Positions 7,466 through 16,783 of a stretch of DNA of 64,000 nucleotides are shown here, piece by piece. Both the position numbers and the translations under genes were made by a program. The DNA is from DATJKD01 sp963728295. GTDB taxonomy: Bacteria > Pseudomonadota > Gammaproteobacteria > Steroidobacterales > Steroidobacteraceae. The notes under the pieces were generated by a model. The model searched no databases. It saw only the letters and a program-made list of their open reading frames with translations, and was not told where the DNA came from. Numbering within the stretch: position 1 is the first letter of the stretch; every line of letters begins with the position of its first letter. The DNA lies in NCBI GenBank assembly GCA_963728295.1, contig CAVSKB010000019.1:682001-746000 (forward strand), given 5' to 3'.

Positions 7466-10444
7466 TCAGGCGGGTGCCGCACCGCTCTCCAGCGCGCGCT
7501 CGATCCCGGCGGTCGGCGCCGTCAGCACGCTCACCTCGACCGCATGGTCATTGCGGTCATTGATCAGCGGCACCGCCTGGTCACGTCGAGGCATGCCATC
7601 CACCGCGACAGTCACGTGCCCGATCTTCTCCTCATCAGTTGCGGGCCTCTGCGTGACGAGGATGTGGTACGTCGTCCTGCGATAGCGGTAGTGAAGCTTG
7701 AAGGACTGCCAATGGGCCGGCAGGCACGGCTTGAACCGCAGCTTGTCGACGTCGAGCCGCAATCCGAGCAGTGATTCGACGATCAGGCGATACAGCCAGC
7801 CCGCCGAGCCCGTGTACCAGGTCCAGCCACCCCGCCCGACGTGCGGCGGCGAAGCGTAGACATCCGCGGCAACGACATAGGGCTCGACCTTGTAGATCGC
7901 CGCGTCCTGGCCGGACAGCGTGTGGTTCACGGGATTGATCATCGTCAGCAGTTCCCAGGCCCGCCGTGCGTCGCCGAGCTCTGCGAATGCCATCGACGCC
8001 CAGATTGCGGCGTGCGTGTACTGGCCGCCGTTCTCCCGCACCCCGGGAACGTAACCGCGTATGTAGCCGGGATCGAGGCTCGACTTGTCGAATGGCGGAT
8101 CGAGCAACTGGATCAGCGAATCGTCGCGCCGTACGAGTTGCGAATCGAGCGCCTCCATCGCGCGCCGGGCCCGCCCGGCGTCGCCTGCGCCGGACAGCAC
8201 GGACCAGCTCTGCGAGATCGAATCGATCCGGCATTCGGGATTCGTCGCGGAGCCGAGCGGCGTGCCGTCGTCGAAATACGCGCGTCGATACCACTGCCCG
8301 TCCCAGCCGTGACTCTCGATGCTCTCGCGCAGCCGCACGCGGACGGCATCGCATTCCTCGGCGAATGCCGCATCGCCATGCAGGCGTGCAAGCCTCGAAA
8401 ACTGCTGCAGCACCTCGTAGAGGAAGAACCCGAGCCAGACGCTTTCTCCCTTGCCGTGGATGCCCACCTTGTTCATGCCATCGTTCCAGTCACCGGAGCC
8501 CATCAGCGGCAGCCCATGCGACCCGAACCGGAATCCATGACGCAGGGCGCGCACGCAGTGCTGGTACAGCGACGCGGAATCGCCGGCCCGGCCCGGCAGG
8601 TCGTAGTAGGACTCGTCGTCGGGATGCACCGCACGGCCCTCGAGGAACGGCACGGTCTCGTCGAGTACGCCCGTGTCGCCAATCGCGAAGACGTAACGGC
8701 AGGTCGCCAGTGGCAACCACAGGTAGTCGTCGGAAAAGCGGGTTCGAACTCCACGGCCGGCGGGCGGATGCCACCAGTGCTGGACATCGCCCTCGACGAA
8801 CTGCCGGCTCGCGCACAGCAACAGGTGCGCGCGCGTCAGGCGCGCCTCGGCATGAATGAGCGCCATGGCGTCCTGCAGCTGGTCGCGAAACCCGAATGCG
8901 CCGCCGGACTGGTAGAACCCGCTGCGCGCCCAGAACCGGCAACACAGCGTCTGGTAGAGCAGCCAGCCGTTTACGAGAACGTTCAGCGATTCGTCGGGTG
9001 TCTCGACCTGCACAGCCCCGAGCGTCCGCTTCCAGTACTCCCACACGGATTCGAGCGCGGCGCGAGATGCCGCCAGGCCGCGAAAGCGGGTCACCAGCGC
9101 CCGGGTTTCGTCGAGGCCCGCGCCAACGCCCATGCGGAAGACGAGCTGGCGCTCCTGGCCGGGGCCAAGGTCGAACGTGACCTGGATCGCCGCGCAGGGA
9201 TCGAGCATCGCGCCGACCCTGCCCGACAGGCGCGCCCGCGTCATCGCCGCCGGCCGCTGCGTCGTTCCGTTGCGACCGAGGAATTCCGTGCGATCGCCAG
9301 TCACCGTCCGGCCTGCGCCCTGGTCGTCGACGTCGAAGAAGGCGATCCGGTCCGGAAACTCCGCGTTGTAGGGATTGCGGGCGAACAGGGCGGCGGTCTT
9401 CGGGTCGATCTCCGTGGTGACGTGCATCGCGGATTTCGCGCGCAGATCGCCGAGCACCCACTCGATGTAGCCGGTCGCGGAGAGCTTGCGCAGCTCACCC
9501 GATTCATTGCGGACGTTCAGCACCCAGAACTTGACCGCAGCATCCGTGGCAACGTGCACGATCAGTTCCGATCGAATGCCCGCTGCTTCGTGCTCGAAAA
9601 CGCTGTAGCCAAAGCCGTGCCGGCTGACGTACGGCCGCCGCCCCGGGACCGGCCCGGGCGTCGGTGACCAGAAACGCCCGGACACCTCGTCACGCAGGTA
9701 GAACGCCTCCCCGCTCTCGTCGGTCACGGGATCGTTGTGCCACGGGGTGAGGCGGAACTCGTGCGCGTTCTCACTCCACGTATACGCGGAACCACTCTCG
9801 GAAACGACCGTTCCAAACTGCGGATTCGCTATCACGTTGACCCACGGTGCCGGCGTCGTCTGCCCGGACGCGAGCGTGATCACGTATTCGCGGCCATCGG
9901 GCGTGAACCCGCCGGCACCGTTCGTCAATATCAGGTCGGCGCGAGGCGCAGCCGCGGGGACGGCGTCCTCGGACGGGCGGCGCTTCGTCGTCGCCAGCAG
10001 CGGCAACGGCGCAACCGACGGCATGCGGCGCTTGATCTGCTCCGCCAGCGTACCGCGCGTGTCGACGATCACGACGCGCGCCACCGCTTGCAGCAGAACA
10101 CGGTCTTCGGGCGTGATGTGATCGGCGGCGCGGACGAAGATGCCGCCGGGCCGGTCGATCGCGCTGGCTTCGCCGGCGACCAGACCCATGACCTCGTCAT
10201 GCAGCTGCTGACGGTAACCGGCGTGTTCCTCGTTCCAGATCACCAGATCGGCGACCAGGCCCTTGAGCCGCCAGTACGCCCGGGCCTGCAGCATCTGCCG
10301 GACGAGCTGGATTTTCTCGCGATCGGCGATCTGCAGTAGAACGATCGGCAGATCGCCCGAGATCGCGTAGCCCCACAAGACTGGACTGACCACGGCGGTT
10401 CCTGAGCACCGTGCTCGCGTCCGCGCGCAGGGAAGCGTTTGCAT
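7466..10444 (-). CDS. NdvB piece 4: C-terminal GH94 phosphorylase-like domain
   Basis: This is the 3' end of the glucan synthase. The genuine reading starts at about 10375 with WGYAISGDLPIVLLQI. The (alpha/alpha)6 barrel of GH94 is clear: FGFRDQLQDAMAL, the general-acid aspartate in MGSGDWNDGMNKVG, SQSWSVLSGAG and the C-terminal WTWYTGSAGWLYRL. In the NdvB family this domain acts on the periplasmic side to control chain length by phosphorolysis. The gene ends at 7466, convergent with and 2 bases from deoB. Confidence 0.85.
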   Translation of the reverse strand: MQTLPCARTRARCSGTAVVSPVLWGYAISGDLPIVLLQIADREKIQLVRQMLQARAYWRLKGLVADLVIWNEEHAGYRQQLHDEVMGLVAGEASAIDRPGGIFVRAADHITPEDRVLLQAVARVVIVDTRGTLAEQIKRRMPSVAPLPLLATTKRRPSEDAVPAAAPRADLILTNGAGGFTPDGREYVITLASGQTTPAPWVNVIANPQFGTVVSESGSAYTWSENAHEFRLTPWHNDPVTDESGEAFYLRDEVSGRFWSPTPGPVPGRRPYVSRHGFGYSVFEHEAAGIRSELIVHVATDAAVKFWVLNVRNESGELRKLSATGYIEWVLGDLRAKSAMHVTTEIDPKTAALFARNPYNAEFPDRIAFFDVDDQGAGRTVTGDRTEFLGRNGTTQRPAAMTRARLSGRVGAMLDPCAAIQVTFDLGPGQERQLVFRMGVGAGLDETRALVTRFRGLAASRAALESVWEYWKRTLGAVQVETPDESLNVLVNGWLLYQTLCCRFWARSGFYQSGGAFGFRDQLQDAMALIHAEARLTRAHLLLCASRQFVEGDVQHWWHPPAGRGVRTRFSDDYLWLPLATCRYVFAIGDTGVLDETVPFLEGRAVHPDDESYYDLPGRAGDSASLYQHCVRALRHGFRFGSHGLPLMGSGDWNDGMNKVGIHGKGESVWLGFFLYEVLQQFSRLARLHGDAAFAEECDAVRVRLRESIESHGWDGQWYRRAYFDDGTPLGSATNPECRIDSISQSWSVLSGAGDAGRARRAMEALDSQLVRRDDSLIQLLDPPFDKSSLDPGYIRGYVPGVRENGGQYTHAAIWASMAFAELGDARRAWELLTMINPVNHTLSGQDAAIYKVEPYVVAADVYASPPHVGRGGWTWYTGSAGWLYRLIVESLLGLRLDVDKLRFKPCLPAHWQSFKLHYRYRRTTYHILVTQRPATDEEKIGHVTVAVDGMPRRDQAVPLINDRNDHAVEVSVLTAPTAGIERALESGAAPA

Positions 10445-10521
10445 GAATCACGGAGCCGGCGAGGCGCTGGTAGACCTGCGCGTCGGATTCCGTGATGTCC
10501 AGTTGCCGCAGCACGACCTGG

Positions 10522-12333
10522 TTATGCGTCCACGCAAGGCCGAACACCCGGTCGGCGAGATGCCGGTCCTGATAGCGGTCGATCAGTTGCTCCGCGCTCT
10601 CGCGAGTGGCGAGCGACACCGGTCACCACGTCGATCGTGACGGACCGATCGGGGTCCAGGACGATCTGCTGCTGGATGGCCACGATCGGGTCCAGCACCG
10701 GGCCTTCGCTGCCGGAGAGCGGTTCATTCGTCGCGAGCGCGCGTGGATTCGCAGCCGTGCGGCCGCGACCGATGAACGTCGCGCGGTCGGTTTCAAAGGA
10801 AAGCTCACCCGGTATTCCACCCGAGACCGTGGCCAGGTGGAACATCCAGCCCGGTTGCTCGTCGAGGGAGCGCGGCCGGCGCGTGCAGAGCAGCGCGCGC
10901 TTCTGCCTGAGGATCTCCGTCTGCACGAACAGCTTGCTGAAGGCGGGATGCAGCGCATCCGCGGCCGCAGGCGCCATGACGACTTCCGCGTACGTCGTCA
11001 AATCCAGGGCCCTGCGCGTCCGCGAGCGGTTGATGATCCTGATGCGGCGCAGCTCGATGTCGTCCTCCGGCGATACGACCATCTCGGTGCGGGTCTCGAT
11101 CAGCGCGCCGTCGATCCGATCCTGGCGGTGAAACTCCGCCCGCCCTTCGGTGAAAATTGCCTCGTAGTGGTCTGGCCGTCGCGGCGCAGGCTGCGACGCA
11201 TTCGACCAGAACTCACCGCTCGCCAGGTCGCGGATGTAGCAGAAGGATCCCCAGTGATCACGCGTCGGGTCCTCCTGCCAGCGCGTGACCGCGAGATCCT
11301 TCCATCGGCTATATCCTCCGCCCGCGCCGGTCACCATGACGTGATATCGGCCGTTCGACAGCAACTGCACCTCGGGTGCGGGTGTGTCCGGGCTGGTGAT
11401 CACGCGCGTCGCAGCCAGTGGCTGCTCGGCGATGATCGGGGTGCCAGGCAGCGCAGCCGGGTGGGCGTGCACGGCGGCCGACCGCGGTATTCGCTCATGC
11501 AGCAACGTCAACGTCGCCTTGAAGGCCGGGTCGGAGGCGAAGCGGGCCTGCAGCGCGTGATCAAGCAGCAGGTCGGCGAACGCCAGCAGGCTCATCGCCT
11601 GGTGGTGTGCCATGTAGCTATGGACGATTGCACCGGTCTGCCCGCGTGGCAGACGGGACGGCGTGTAGTCAATCGCCTCGTACATTCCGAACCTGCCCAG
11701 CAGGCCGGCCGCGGCGAGGCGTTCGAGGTTGCTGCAGGCGGCCTCGGGTTCAACCATCAATGCGAGTGCCGACGCGTACGGGGCTATGACCAGGTCGTCT
11801 CCGAGGCCGCGTTGCAATCCCAGCCCGGGCACGCCGAAGGCCCGGTACTGGTAGGTGCGATTTGCATCTACGAAGTTGTATCCCGATTCGGAGATGCCCC
11901 ATGGCACGCCTCGCTGGCGCCCGTAGTCGATCTGCCGCTGCACTGCCGCGCGACTCGTCTGGTCGAGGAGCGTGTTCGGATAGCTCGGCATCACGAGTTG
12001 CGGCATCAGGTACTCGAACATCGAGCCGCTCCACGAGACGAGCACCGGCTCGCCGCCGGCGATGGCCAGCATTCGTCCCAGCGCGAACCAGCTCTCCTGC
12101 GGCAGCGCACCCTGCGCGATCGCGAGGAAACTGCAGAGCCTCGCTTCCGACGCAAGCAGGTCGTAGTAGCTCGAATCAAGCCGCCGGTCGCTGACGTTGA
12201 AGCCGATCCGGAACAGGCGGCGGCTCCGGTCGTACAGGAAGCCATGGTCCACGTTGGCGAACTCGCCGGCCTCGCCGCCAAGGCGTTCGCTGTTTTCGAT
12301 CGCCTGTCGCGCGACCGCACTGCCGGCCGTCAC
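10522..12333 (-). CDS. NdvB piece 3: rest of glycoamylase-like region and start of GH94 part
   Basis: This is the middle of the glucan synthase. It contains SGSMFEYLMPQLVMPSYP, PWGISESGYNFVD, GLGDDLVIAPYAS and a TGAIVHSYMAHHQAMSL helix, all family landmarks of the glycoamylase-like domain. These are followed by a beta-rich segment (YHVMVTGAGGGYSRW and onwards) that belongs to the GH94 N-terminal beta-sandwich. After about 10620 the frame is wrong, and the genuine reading passes through a 240-base bridge (10375-10619) in another frame before piece 4. Confidence 0.8.
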   Translation of the reverse strand: MTAGSAVARQAIENSERLGGEAGEFANVDHGFLYDRSRRLFRIGFNVSDRRLDSSYYDLLASEARLCSFLAIAQGALPQESWFALGRMLAIAGGEPVLVSWSGSMFEYLMPQLVMPSYPNTLLDQTSRAAVQRQIDYGRQRGVPWGISESGYNFVDANRTYQYRAFGVPGLGLQRGLGDDLVIAPYASALALMVEPEAACSNLERLAAAGLLGRFGMYEAIDYTPSRLPRGQTGAIVHSYMAHHQAMSLLAFADLLLDHALQARFASDPAFKATLTLLHERIPRSAAVHAHPAALPGTPIIAEQPLAATRVITSPDTPAPEVQLLSNGRYHVMVTGAGGGYSRWKDLAVTRWQEDPTRDHWGSFCYIRDLASGEFWSNASQPAPRRPDHYEAIFTEGRAEFHRQDRIDGALIETRTEMVVSPEDDIELRRIRIINRSRTRRALDLTTYAEVVMAPAAADALHPAFSKLFVQTEILRQKRALLCTRRPRSLDEQPGWMFHLATVSGGIPGELSFETDRATFIGRGRTAANPRALATNEPLSGSEGPVLDPIVAIQQQIVLDPDRSVTIDVVTGVARHSRERGATDRPLSGPASRRPGVRPCVDA

Positions 12334-12337
12334 CGAC

Positions 12338-12991
12338 TCACGCAGCGCGGATCAGCCACTCGCGGATGGATGCATCTGCGCAGGTCTCGAGCGCGCGCGC
12401 GATGTCGGGCGAGAGCGTCGACTCGAGATCGGCAACTTCCCGAAGGCTCGGTGTCCGCGTGTCCGGCAGCAGCGCCTCCAGACCCGTCGGAGCGGCCGGC
12501 AACGACAGCCACGGGGCGAGCGAGACGAGCTCGTCGCGGGCGACCTGGCACTGTCGCAGCAGCATCGCGGCCCAGTCCTGGGTCCGGGCAGGGTCGGCCG
12601 CGGTATTGCGCACACCGTTGCCGGCGTCGGGAATCGAGAGCGCGCCTGCGAGCGCCACCAGCCGGTCGAGTCGCCGCTTCGCATCGCGAAGCGGCATCGG
12701 GCCAGCGATGGTGCCCGGATCGATCTCGTGCCGGATTGCTGCAAGCGCCACTGCGGCATCGGCGCCAACAGAACTCTGCAGCACGTCCAGCGTGTCGGCG
12801 AGGCCCGCGAGTGTGCGTCGCGAAAGGATCGGATCATCGGGCAGCGCCAGCAGGGCGGCACGCAGAGTCAGCACATAGCTCGCCAGATTTCCGCTGTCGA
12901 CCGTCGAGACGTACATTGGCAGCAGCGGCTGCAGGGTCCGCGTGTCGTACCAGTTGTAGAAATGACCGCGGTGCCGCTCGAGCGACACCAT
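12338..12991 (-). CDS. NdvB piece 2: first part of glycoamylase-like region
   Basis: This 217-residue open stretch continues directly from piece 1. Its start-like methionine is an internal residue, and the true reading joins at 13010 in the previous frame. Conserved features are RGHFYNWYDTRTLQPL and YVSTVDSGNLASYVL, typical of the glycoamylase-like domain (PF10091) of cyclic glucan synthases. It ends at a spurious stop created by the indel near 12345. Confidence 0.75.
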   Translation of the reverse strand: MVSLERHRGHFYNWYDTRTLQPLLPMYVSTVDSGNLASYVLTLRAALLALPDDPILSRRTLAGLADTLDVLQSSVGADAAVALAAIRHEIDPGTIAGPMPLRDAKRRLDRLVALAGALSIPDAGNGVRNTAADPARTQDWAAMLLRQCQVARDELVSLAPWLSLPAAPTGLEALLPDTRTPSLREVADLESTLSPDIARALETCADASIREWLIRAA

Positions 12992-15900
12992 GCTGCGAAA
13001 CGCGTTGCGACGTACGCTCGAGCAGTCCTCCGGCGGTCAGATAGCCGAAGTCGTAGGCGGTCACGTTGGCGAGCAACGCCAGGCCCATGTTGGTCGGCGA
13101 TGTGCGATGCGCGACGTTCGGTACGGGCAGCTCCTGGAAGTTGTCCGGAGGCAGCCAGTTGTCCTCCGGTCCGACGAAGGTCTCGAAGTACGCCCACGTG
13201 CGCCGCGCCAGCGTGCGGAGAAAGACTTCCTGGCTGGGCTTGAGACGCGGCTCGCGCGGCACCAGCGGTCGGCTCAGCCACCAGGTGATGCCGGGCGCCA
13301 ACAACCACAGCGCGAGTACCGGTGCCGCCCACAGCAGAGTCGCCGGCCTCGACACCGCCAGTCCGGCGATGGTCGCCATCGCAGCGGCCGGGGCAACCCA
13401 CATCGCCCGAAACGACGCCAGCACCGAGAGCGCGGAGCCCTGCGACTGCGCACCGAACGGGCTCCAGGCGAGCCGTCGTCGGTGGGAGACGAGCATGCGC
13501 CACGTCGTACGCAGCACTGCGTCGGCATTGACGAACGCCTCGTGCGGCAGGCAGGCGAGTGCAACCACCGCCTGGGCGCACCGCACCACGGCCGACCGCA
13601 GAGTTACTGCGATGTGCAGTCGCAGCAGGCTGTCCGGAGGCTTGCGGAACAACTGCTGCATGAGGCCGAGAAATGCCGGCGCGAAAACGACGACGACGAC
13701 GACCAGGGTCCAGAGCTTCGGAGATGGCAGAGCCAGCCATCCGGCCAGCAACAGCAGCAGCAGCGCCACGGGCACCAGGCTGCGGCGCAGGTTGTCGGCG
13801 ATCTTCCACAGCGACAGCGCCGAAAGCGGGTTTCGTTGCAGGCGGCCGTGGCTCACCGGCACCCACGGCAACAGCCAGCTCGCAATCTGCCAGTCGCCGC
13901 GGATCCAGCGGTGACGGCGTGAGAGGTCGGTCAGGTACGACGCGGGGTGATCCTCGAACACCTCGACGTCGCTGAGCAGCCCGGAGCGCGCATAACAGCC
14001 CTCCAGGAGATCGTGACTGAGAATCCGATTCTCGGGGAATCTGCCGTTGAGCGACTGCTCGAATGCGTCGACGTCATAGATGCCCTTGCCGATGAATGAG
14101 CCCTCGCCGAACCAATCCTGGTAGACGTCGGAAACAGTGCGCGTGTACGGATCGATACCGGAATCGCCGCTGTAAAGACCCGCATAGATCGAACGGCCCG
14201 CTCCCGGAAGGCTCGGGCTCACTCTCGGCTGCAGGATGCCGTAGCCCTTGCACACCCGCTGTCGCGACGGGTCGTAACCGGGACGGTTCAACGGGTGCGC
14301 CATCGTCCCGACGAGCTCACGGGCGGCGTCGCGCGGAAGCTGCGTATCCGTATCGAGCGTGATCACGTAGCGCGTGTCCGCCAGTGCCTCGACGTTGCCG
14401 ACGACCAGCGAGAATCGCTCGGCCGCCGACTCCGACGCGCCCTTACGAAGCAGCCAGTTCAGGTCGGCGAGCTTGCCCCGCTTGCGCTCGTATCCCATCC
14501 ACACCCGTTCGCCGGCGTTCCACCGGCGCGGTCGGTGGAAGAGATAGAAGGTGTCGTCGCCGTATTGCCCGTTGAGACTTTCGACGCGCATGCCGGCATG
14601 ACGCAGCAGTGCGTCGTCTGTCGGGAGCACCTCCGCGTCTGCGTCCGGAAAATCCGTCAGCAGCCCGAAGCGAAGGCTCGAATCGCGATTGGCAAGGAAG
14701 CGCACTTCGAGTGCTTCGACCAGGTCGTCGATGCCCTCGATCGATGTTAGAAACGTCGGAACGACCACCAGCGTGCGCGAGGTCGGCGGGATGGCCTTCG
14801 AGTAATCCATCCGCGGCAGCGCGCGCGGCGCCACGAGCAGCGTCACCAGCCAGTTCACCAGTGCAACCGCCAGCTGGCTGGTGGCGAGCACCACGGCCGC
14901 CACGTAGATCGCGAGTCGCCAGCCGCTCGCGTCGCCGGCGGCCGGCAGCAGGACTGCACTGGTCAGGATCGTGATCAGCGCGATCGCGCCGAGATACACG
15001 AGCAGCGGTGCTCGTCCCAGCGTGTCGCGTACAACCTCAGGCGCGGGACGGTGGAATCGCGCGAGCCGCTCGAGCTCACGGAGTCCCCGATCGATCAGGT
15101 AGTAGCCTACGTGTGTGCGTCGCGTACTCTCGACGTCATCCGCGTCCGCACGGGCCGTCGCCTCGCTGGCCAGCCGGATGGAGCCTTCGGCGATCTGACG
15201 CTCCGACAGCCTGCTCCGCTTCGCGATGCGTTCGATCGCCTGGCGGTAACGGTTGCGCGTTGCGAAATCCATCTCCGCGTACGCGCTGGCCGGGTCGGTC
15301 CGCAGCACCTGGTCGACCTCGCTCACGGATTCGACGAAGCGGCGCCAGTCGACGGACGCGAGGAAACGCAGGCTGCCGATCGAGTTGCCGATCGTCACCT
15401 GGTCGGCCGCCTGGTTCTGATTGCCCGCCTGAATCAGCTGGTCCGTCGTGAGGCCGGGTTCGGCCAGTCGTTGCTCGATCCAGCTGAGCGCAAGCCCGAG
15501 GACGGGGCTCTGCCCCTGCAGGAGACGGACGAACTCGGATACGAATGGCGCGGTCATGGGCGGATTCGAGCGCGCCATGTCCGCGATAACCAGGATGAGG
15601 TCCTTGGGGTCGTGCTCGACGGTCGTGATCATCCTGCGGGCCCAGACTTCCGCGAGGTCGCGGTCGATCCGGCCAGCCGTGATCCGCAACGCCACCCGGC
15701 GGAGGTTCTCGATCAGCGCGAGACGCAACATGATCGGGATCGCCCAGAGCTCGCCGAGGTTCAGCGCCGTCACGCTTTCATAGCCGGCGATGAAGCGCTT
15801 CAGCCTCTCCAGGTCGACCCGCCCGTCTCCGTGCGCGATCGTCTCGAGCGCGATGTCATAGACGCGGGGGAATCCCGCGCAAGGACCGTCCGCCAGCTGC

Positions 15901-16286
15901 GGGAGCTCGCGGCTGTAGTCACGCGGCAGGTGCCGCCTCGCCGTGCGGATCTGCTCCTCGATCAGGTAGAAGTTGTCGAGCAGCCATTCGCTGGCCGGCG
16001 TCACGCGGCGATCGGCCGAGACCGCCTCGGTCAACTGGTCGAACGCGCCGCGCAGGATGTCCTCGTTCGCTGTCAACCGCGGCAACAGCTTGTCCGTCGC
16101 GCGATGCTGCGACACGGTGTGCGTGCCCGCGAGATATCGGCCGCGCTGCTCCAGCTGCTCGGCGCTCAGGAGCTCCGACCGCAGCGGAGCTTCTGCCAGC
16201 AAGACTTCGGAGGACAGGTCGTTCGGCCGCAGCCGGGCGACTGCGTGGCGGACGTAGGCGAGCAGACTGGCGCCCGTCAGATTCAA
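12834..16286 (-). CDS. NdvB piece 1: N-terminal membrane and GT84 domain
   Basis: This is the 5' part of the glucan synthase gene. About 1,090 residues, up to position 13010, are genuine; the last 60 are out of frame. Residues 1-420 form the long helical N-terminal region. Two or three membrane helices (about 430-500) precede the glycosyltransferase, which shows VITLDTDTQLPRDAAREL (a DxD-type metal site), GEGSFIGKGIYDVDAF and the acceptor motif RRHRWIRGDWQ. Further membrane helices follow, then the start of the glycoamylase-like region (TWAYFETFVGPEDNWLPPDN, TSPTNMGLALL). The family uses UDP-glucose on the cytoplasmic side. Confidence 0.85.
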   Translation of the reverse strand: MNLTGASLLAYVRHAVARLRPNDLSSEVLLAEAPLRSELLSAEQLEQRGRYLAGTHTVSQHRATDKLLPRLTANEDILRGAFDQLTEAVSADRRVTPASEWLLDNFYLIEEQIRTARRHLPRDYSRELPQLADGPCAGFPRVYDIALETIAHGDGRVDLERLKRFIAGYESVTALNLGELWAIPIMLRLALIENLRRVALRITAGRIDRDLAEVWARRMITTVEHDPKDLILVIADMARSNPPMTAPFVSEFVRLLQGQSPVLGLALSWIEQRLAEPGLTTDQLIQAGNQNQAADQVTIGNSIGSLRFLASVDWRRFVESVSEVDQVLRTDPASAYAEMDFATRNRYRQAIERIAKRSRLSERQIAEGSIRLASEATARADADDVESTRRTHVGYYLIDRGLRELERLARFHRPAPEVVRDTLGRAPLLVYLGAIALITILTSAVLLPAAGDASGWRLAIYVAAVVLATSQLAVALVNWLVTLLVAPRALPRMDYSKAIPPTSRTLVVVPTFLTSIEGIDDLVEALEVRFLANRDSSLRFGLLTDFPDADAEVLPTDDALLRHAGMRVESLNGQYGDDTFYLFHRPRRWNAGERVWMGYERKRGKLADLNWLLRKGASESAAERFSLVVGNVEALADTRYVITLDTDTQLPRDAARELVGTMAHPLNRPGYDPSRQRVCKGYGILQPRVSPSLPGAGRSIYAGLYSGDSGIDPYTRTVSDVYQDWFGEGSFIGKGIYDVDAFEQSLNGRFPENRILSHDLLEGCYARSGLLSDVEVFEDHPASYLTDLSRRHRWIRGDWQIASWLLPWVPVSHGRLQRNPLSALSLWKIADNLRRSLVPVALLLLLLAGWLALPSPKLWTLVVVVVVFAPAFLGLMQQLFRKPPDSLLRLHIAVTLRSAVVRCAQAVVALACLPHEAFVNADAVLRTTWRMLVSHRRRLAWSPFGAQSQGSALSVLASFRAMWVAPAAAMATIAGLAVSRPATLLWAAPVLALWLLAPGITWWLSRPLVPREPRLKPSQEVFLRTLARRTWAYFETFVGPEDNWLPPDNFQELPVPNVAHRTSPTNMGLALLANVTAYDFGYLTAGGLLERTSQRVSQHGVARAAPRSFLQLVRHADPAAAAANVRLDGRQRKSGELCADSACRPAGAAR

Positions 16287-16421
16287 TGCCGTATCACTCC
16301 TCGCGGCCGCACCCCTGTAGTGCGCGGCTTCTGAGCCGGGTCATCGGCTATGTGTTGGGTCGTGGGATAGCGAGAGTGGATCGGGCCGGCCGGCCGCGCA
16401 ACTCTGGCGAGAGGTGCGCCA

Positions 16422-16451
16422 CAAAAGACAAAGGGCCACTCCGTGGCCCTT
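16422..16451 (-). terminator. Rho-independent terminator, minus strand
   Basis: Stem AAGGGCCAC / GTGGCCCTT (16431-16439 with 16443-16451) with a tight loop. On the minus strand it is followed by TGTCTTTTGT. It lies between the candidate small RNA promoter and ndvB. Confidence 0.55.
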
Positions 16452-16559
16452 CACCTGTCCTCCTGCTGGCGGGTTTTAGCCCTTGGCGATTGGACGAGTG
16501 CAGCTTACTCGATTCCGCTCGGGCGTGTGCCAGTCAATTTCCCCCTGATGCTGCCGGAA
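16422..16559 (-). ncRNA. Candidate small RNA of about 138 nt
   Basis: On the minus strand a -35 TTGTCA (16588-16593) and a -10 TATGTA (16566-16571) are spaced by 16 bases, predicting a start near 16559. The transcript would end at the hairpin/T-run near 16422. The body contains GGGGGAAATTG and AGGAGGACAGG, GGA-containing stretches like those bound by CsrA/RsmA proteins. I do not recognise a named RNA family. It could instead be the leader of ndvB, which starts 136 bases beyond the hairpin. Confidence 0.3.
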
Positions 16560-16702
16560 AATTCCTACATAGCACGATGACCAGGCTTGACAAATTCGAT
16601 GACAGGCGAAATCGCCATTCTCCGATGCCGTTGCGGTGGGCTGACCGGCATCCTCGAGCCAGGTCAAGACCTGAGCGCCGGAACCCTCGACGGAAGCCAA
16701 AA

Positions 16703-16783
16703 ATGAAAACCTCTTCCCAGTTCGATCGCTACTTTTTCTTCGCCGTGGCCCTCGGGAGTCTCCTCATCCTCGCGCAATTGTAG
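16703..16783 (+). CDS. Possible 26-residue hydrophobic peptide
   Basis: A short reading frame starts at an ATG after an A-rich stretch. The peptide has a polar N-terminus (MKTSSQFDRY) and one predicted membrane helix (FFFAVALGSLLILAQL). This is the shape of single-helix small membrane proteins, but no homologue is known to me and the ribosome binding site (GGAAGCC) is weak. It abuts the end of the convergent amidohydrolase gene. Confidence 0.25.
   Translation: MKTSSQFDRYFFFAVALGSLLILAQL

Larger units (their letters stand above)
7466..16286 (-). pseudogene. ndvB: Cyclic beta-1,2-glucan synthase (NdvB type), one gene with four frameshifts
   Basis: A single gene of about 8.8 kb encodes a roughly 2,900-residue inner-membrane glucan synthase: GT84 initiation/elongation half, putative glycoamylase-like region, then a GH94 phosphorylase-like half. 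Reading order on the minus strand is 16286 to 7466. The frame changes at about 13010 (extra base between ERT and RNAFRS), 12345 (near IRAALRES), 10619 (DVVTG to VSLATRES) and 10375 (GQSSL to WGYAISGD). At every break the conserved sequence continues directly in the next frame, so sequencing indels are far likelier than decay. The product makes periplasmic osmoregulated cyclic glucans. The four open pieces are listed separately. Confidence 0.85.
16287..16702. other. Intergenic region of about 400 bases with a candidate small RNA
   Basis: No protein gene is convincing here. The region separates the 5' end of ndvB (minus strand) from a small plus-strand reading frame. It contains a strong hairpin followed by a T-rich run on the minus strand and a plausible minus-strand promoter 130 bases upstream of it; both are listed separately. 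Confidence 0.5.

Noticed and set aside
7841..9667. Plus-strand open frame of 608 codons opposite ndvB
   Set aside because: High-GC shadow of the conserved minus-strand gene; composition is His/Arg-rich with no family features.
10606..13044. Plus-strand open frame of 812 codons
   Set aside because: Another shadow of ndvB; the opposite strand has unmistakable conserved motifs.
16476..16700. Minus-strand frame of 74 codons in the ndvB upstream gap
   Set aside because: No ribosome binding site or homology; overlaps the better-supported small RNA candidate.
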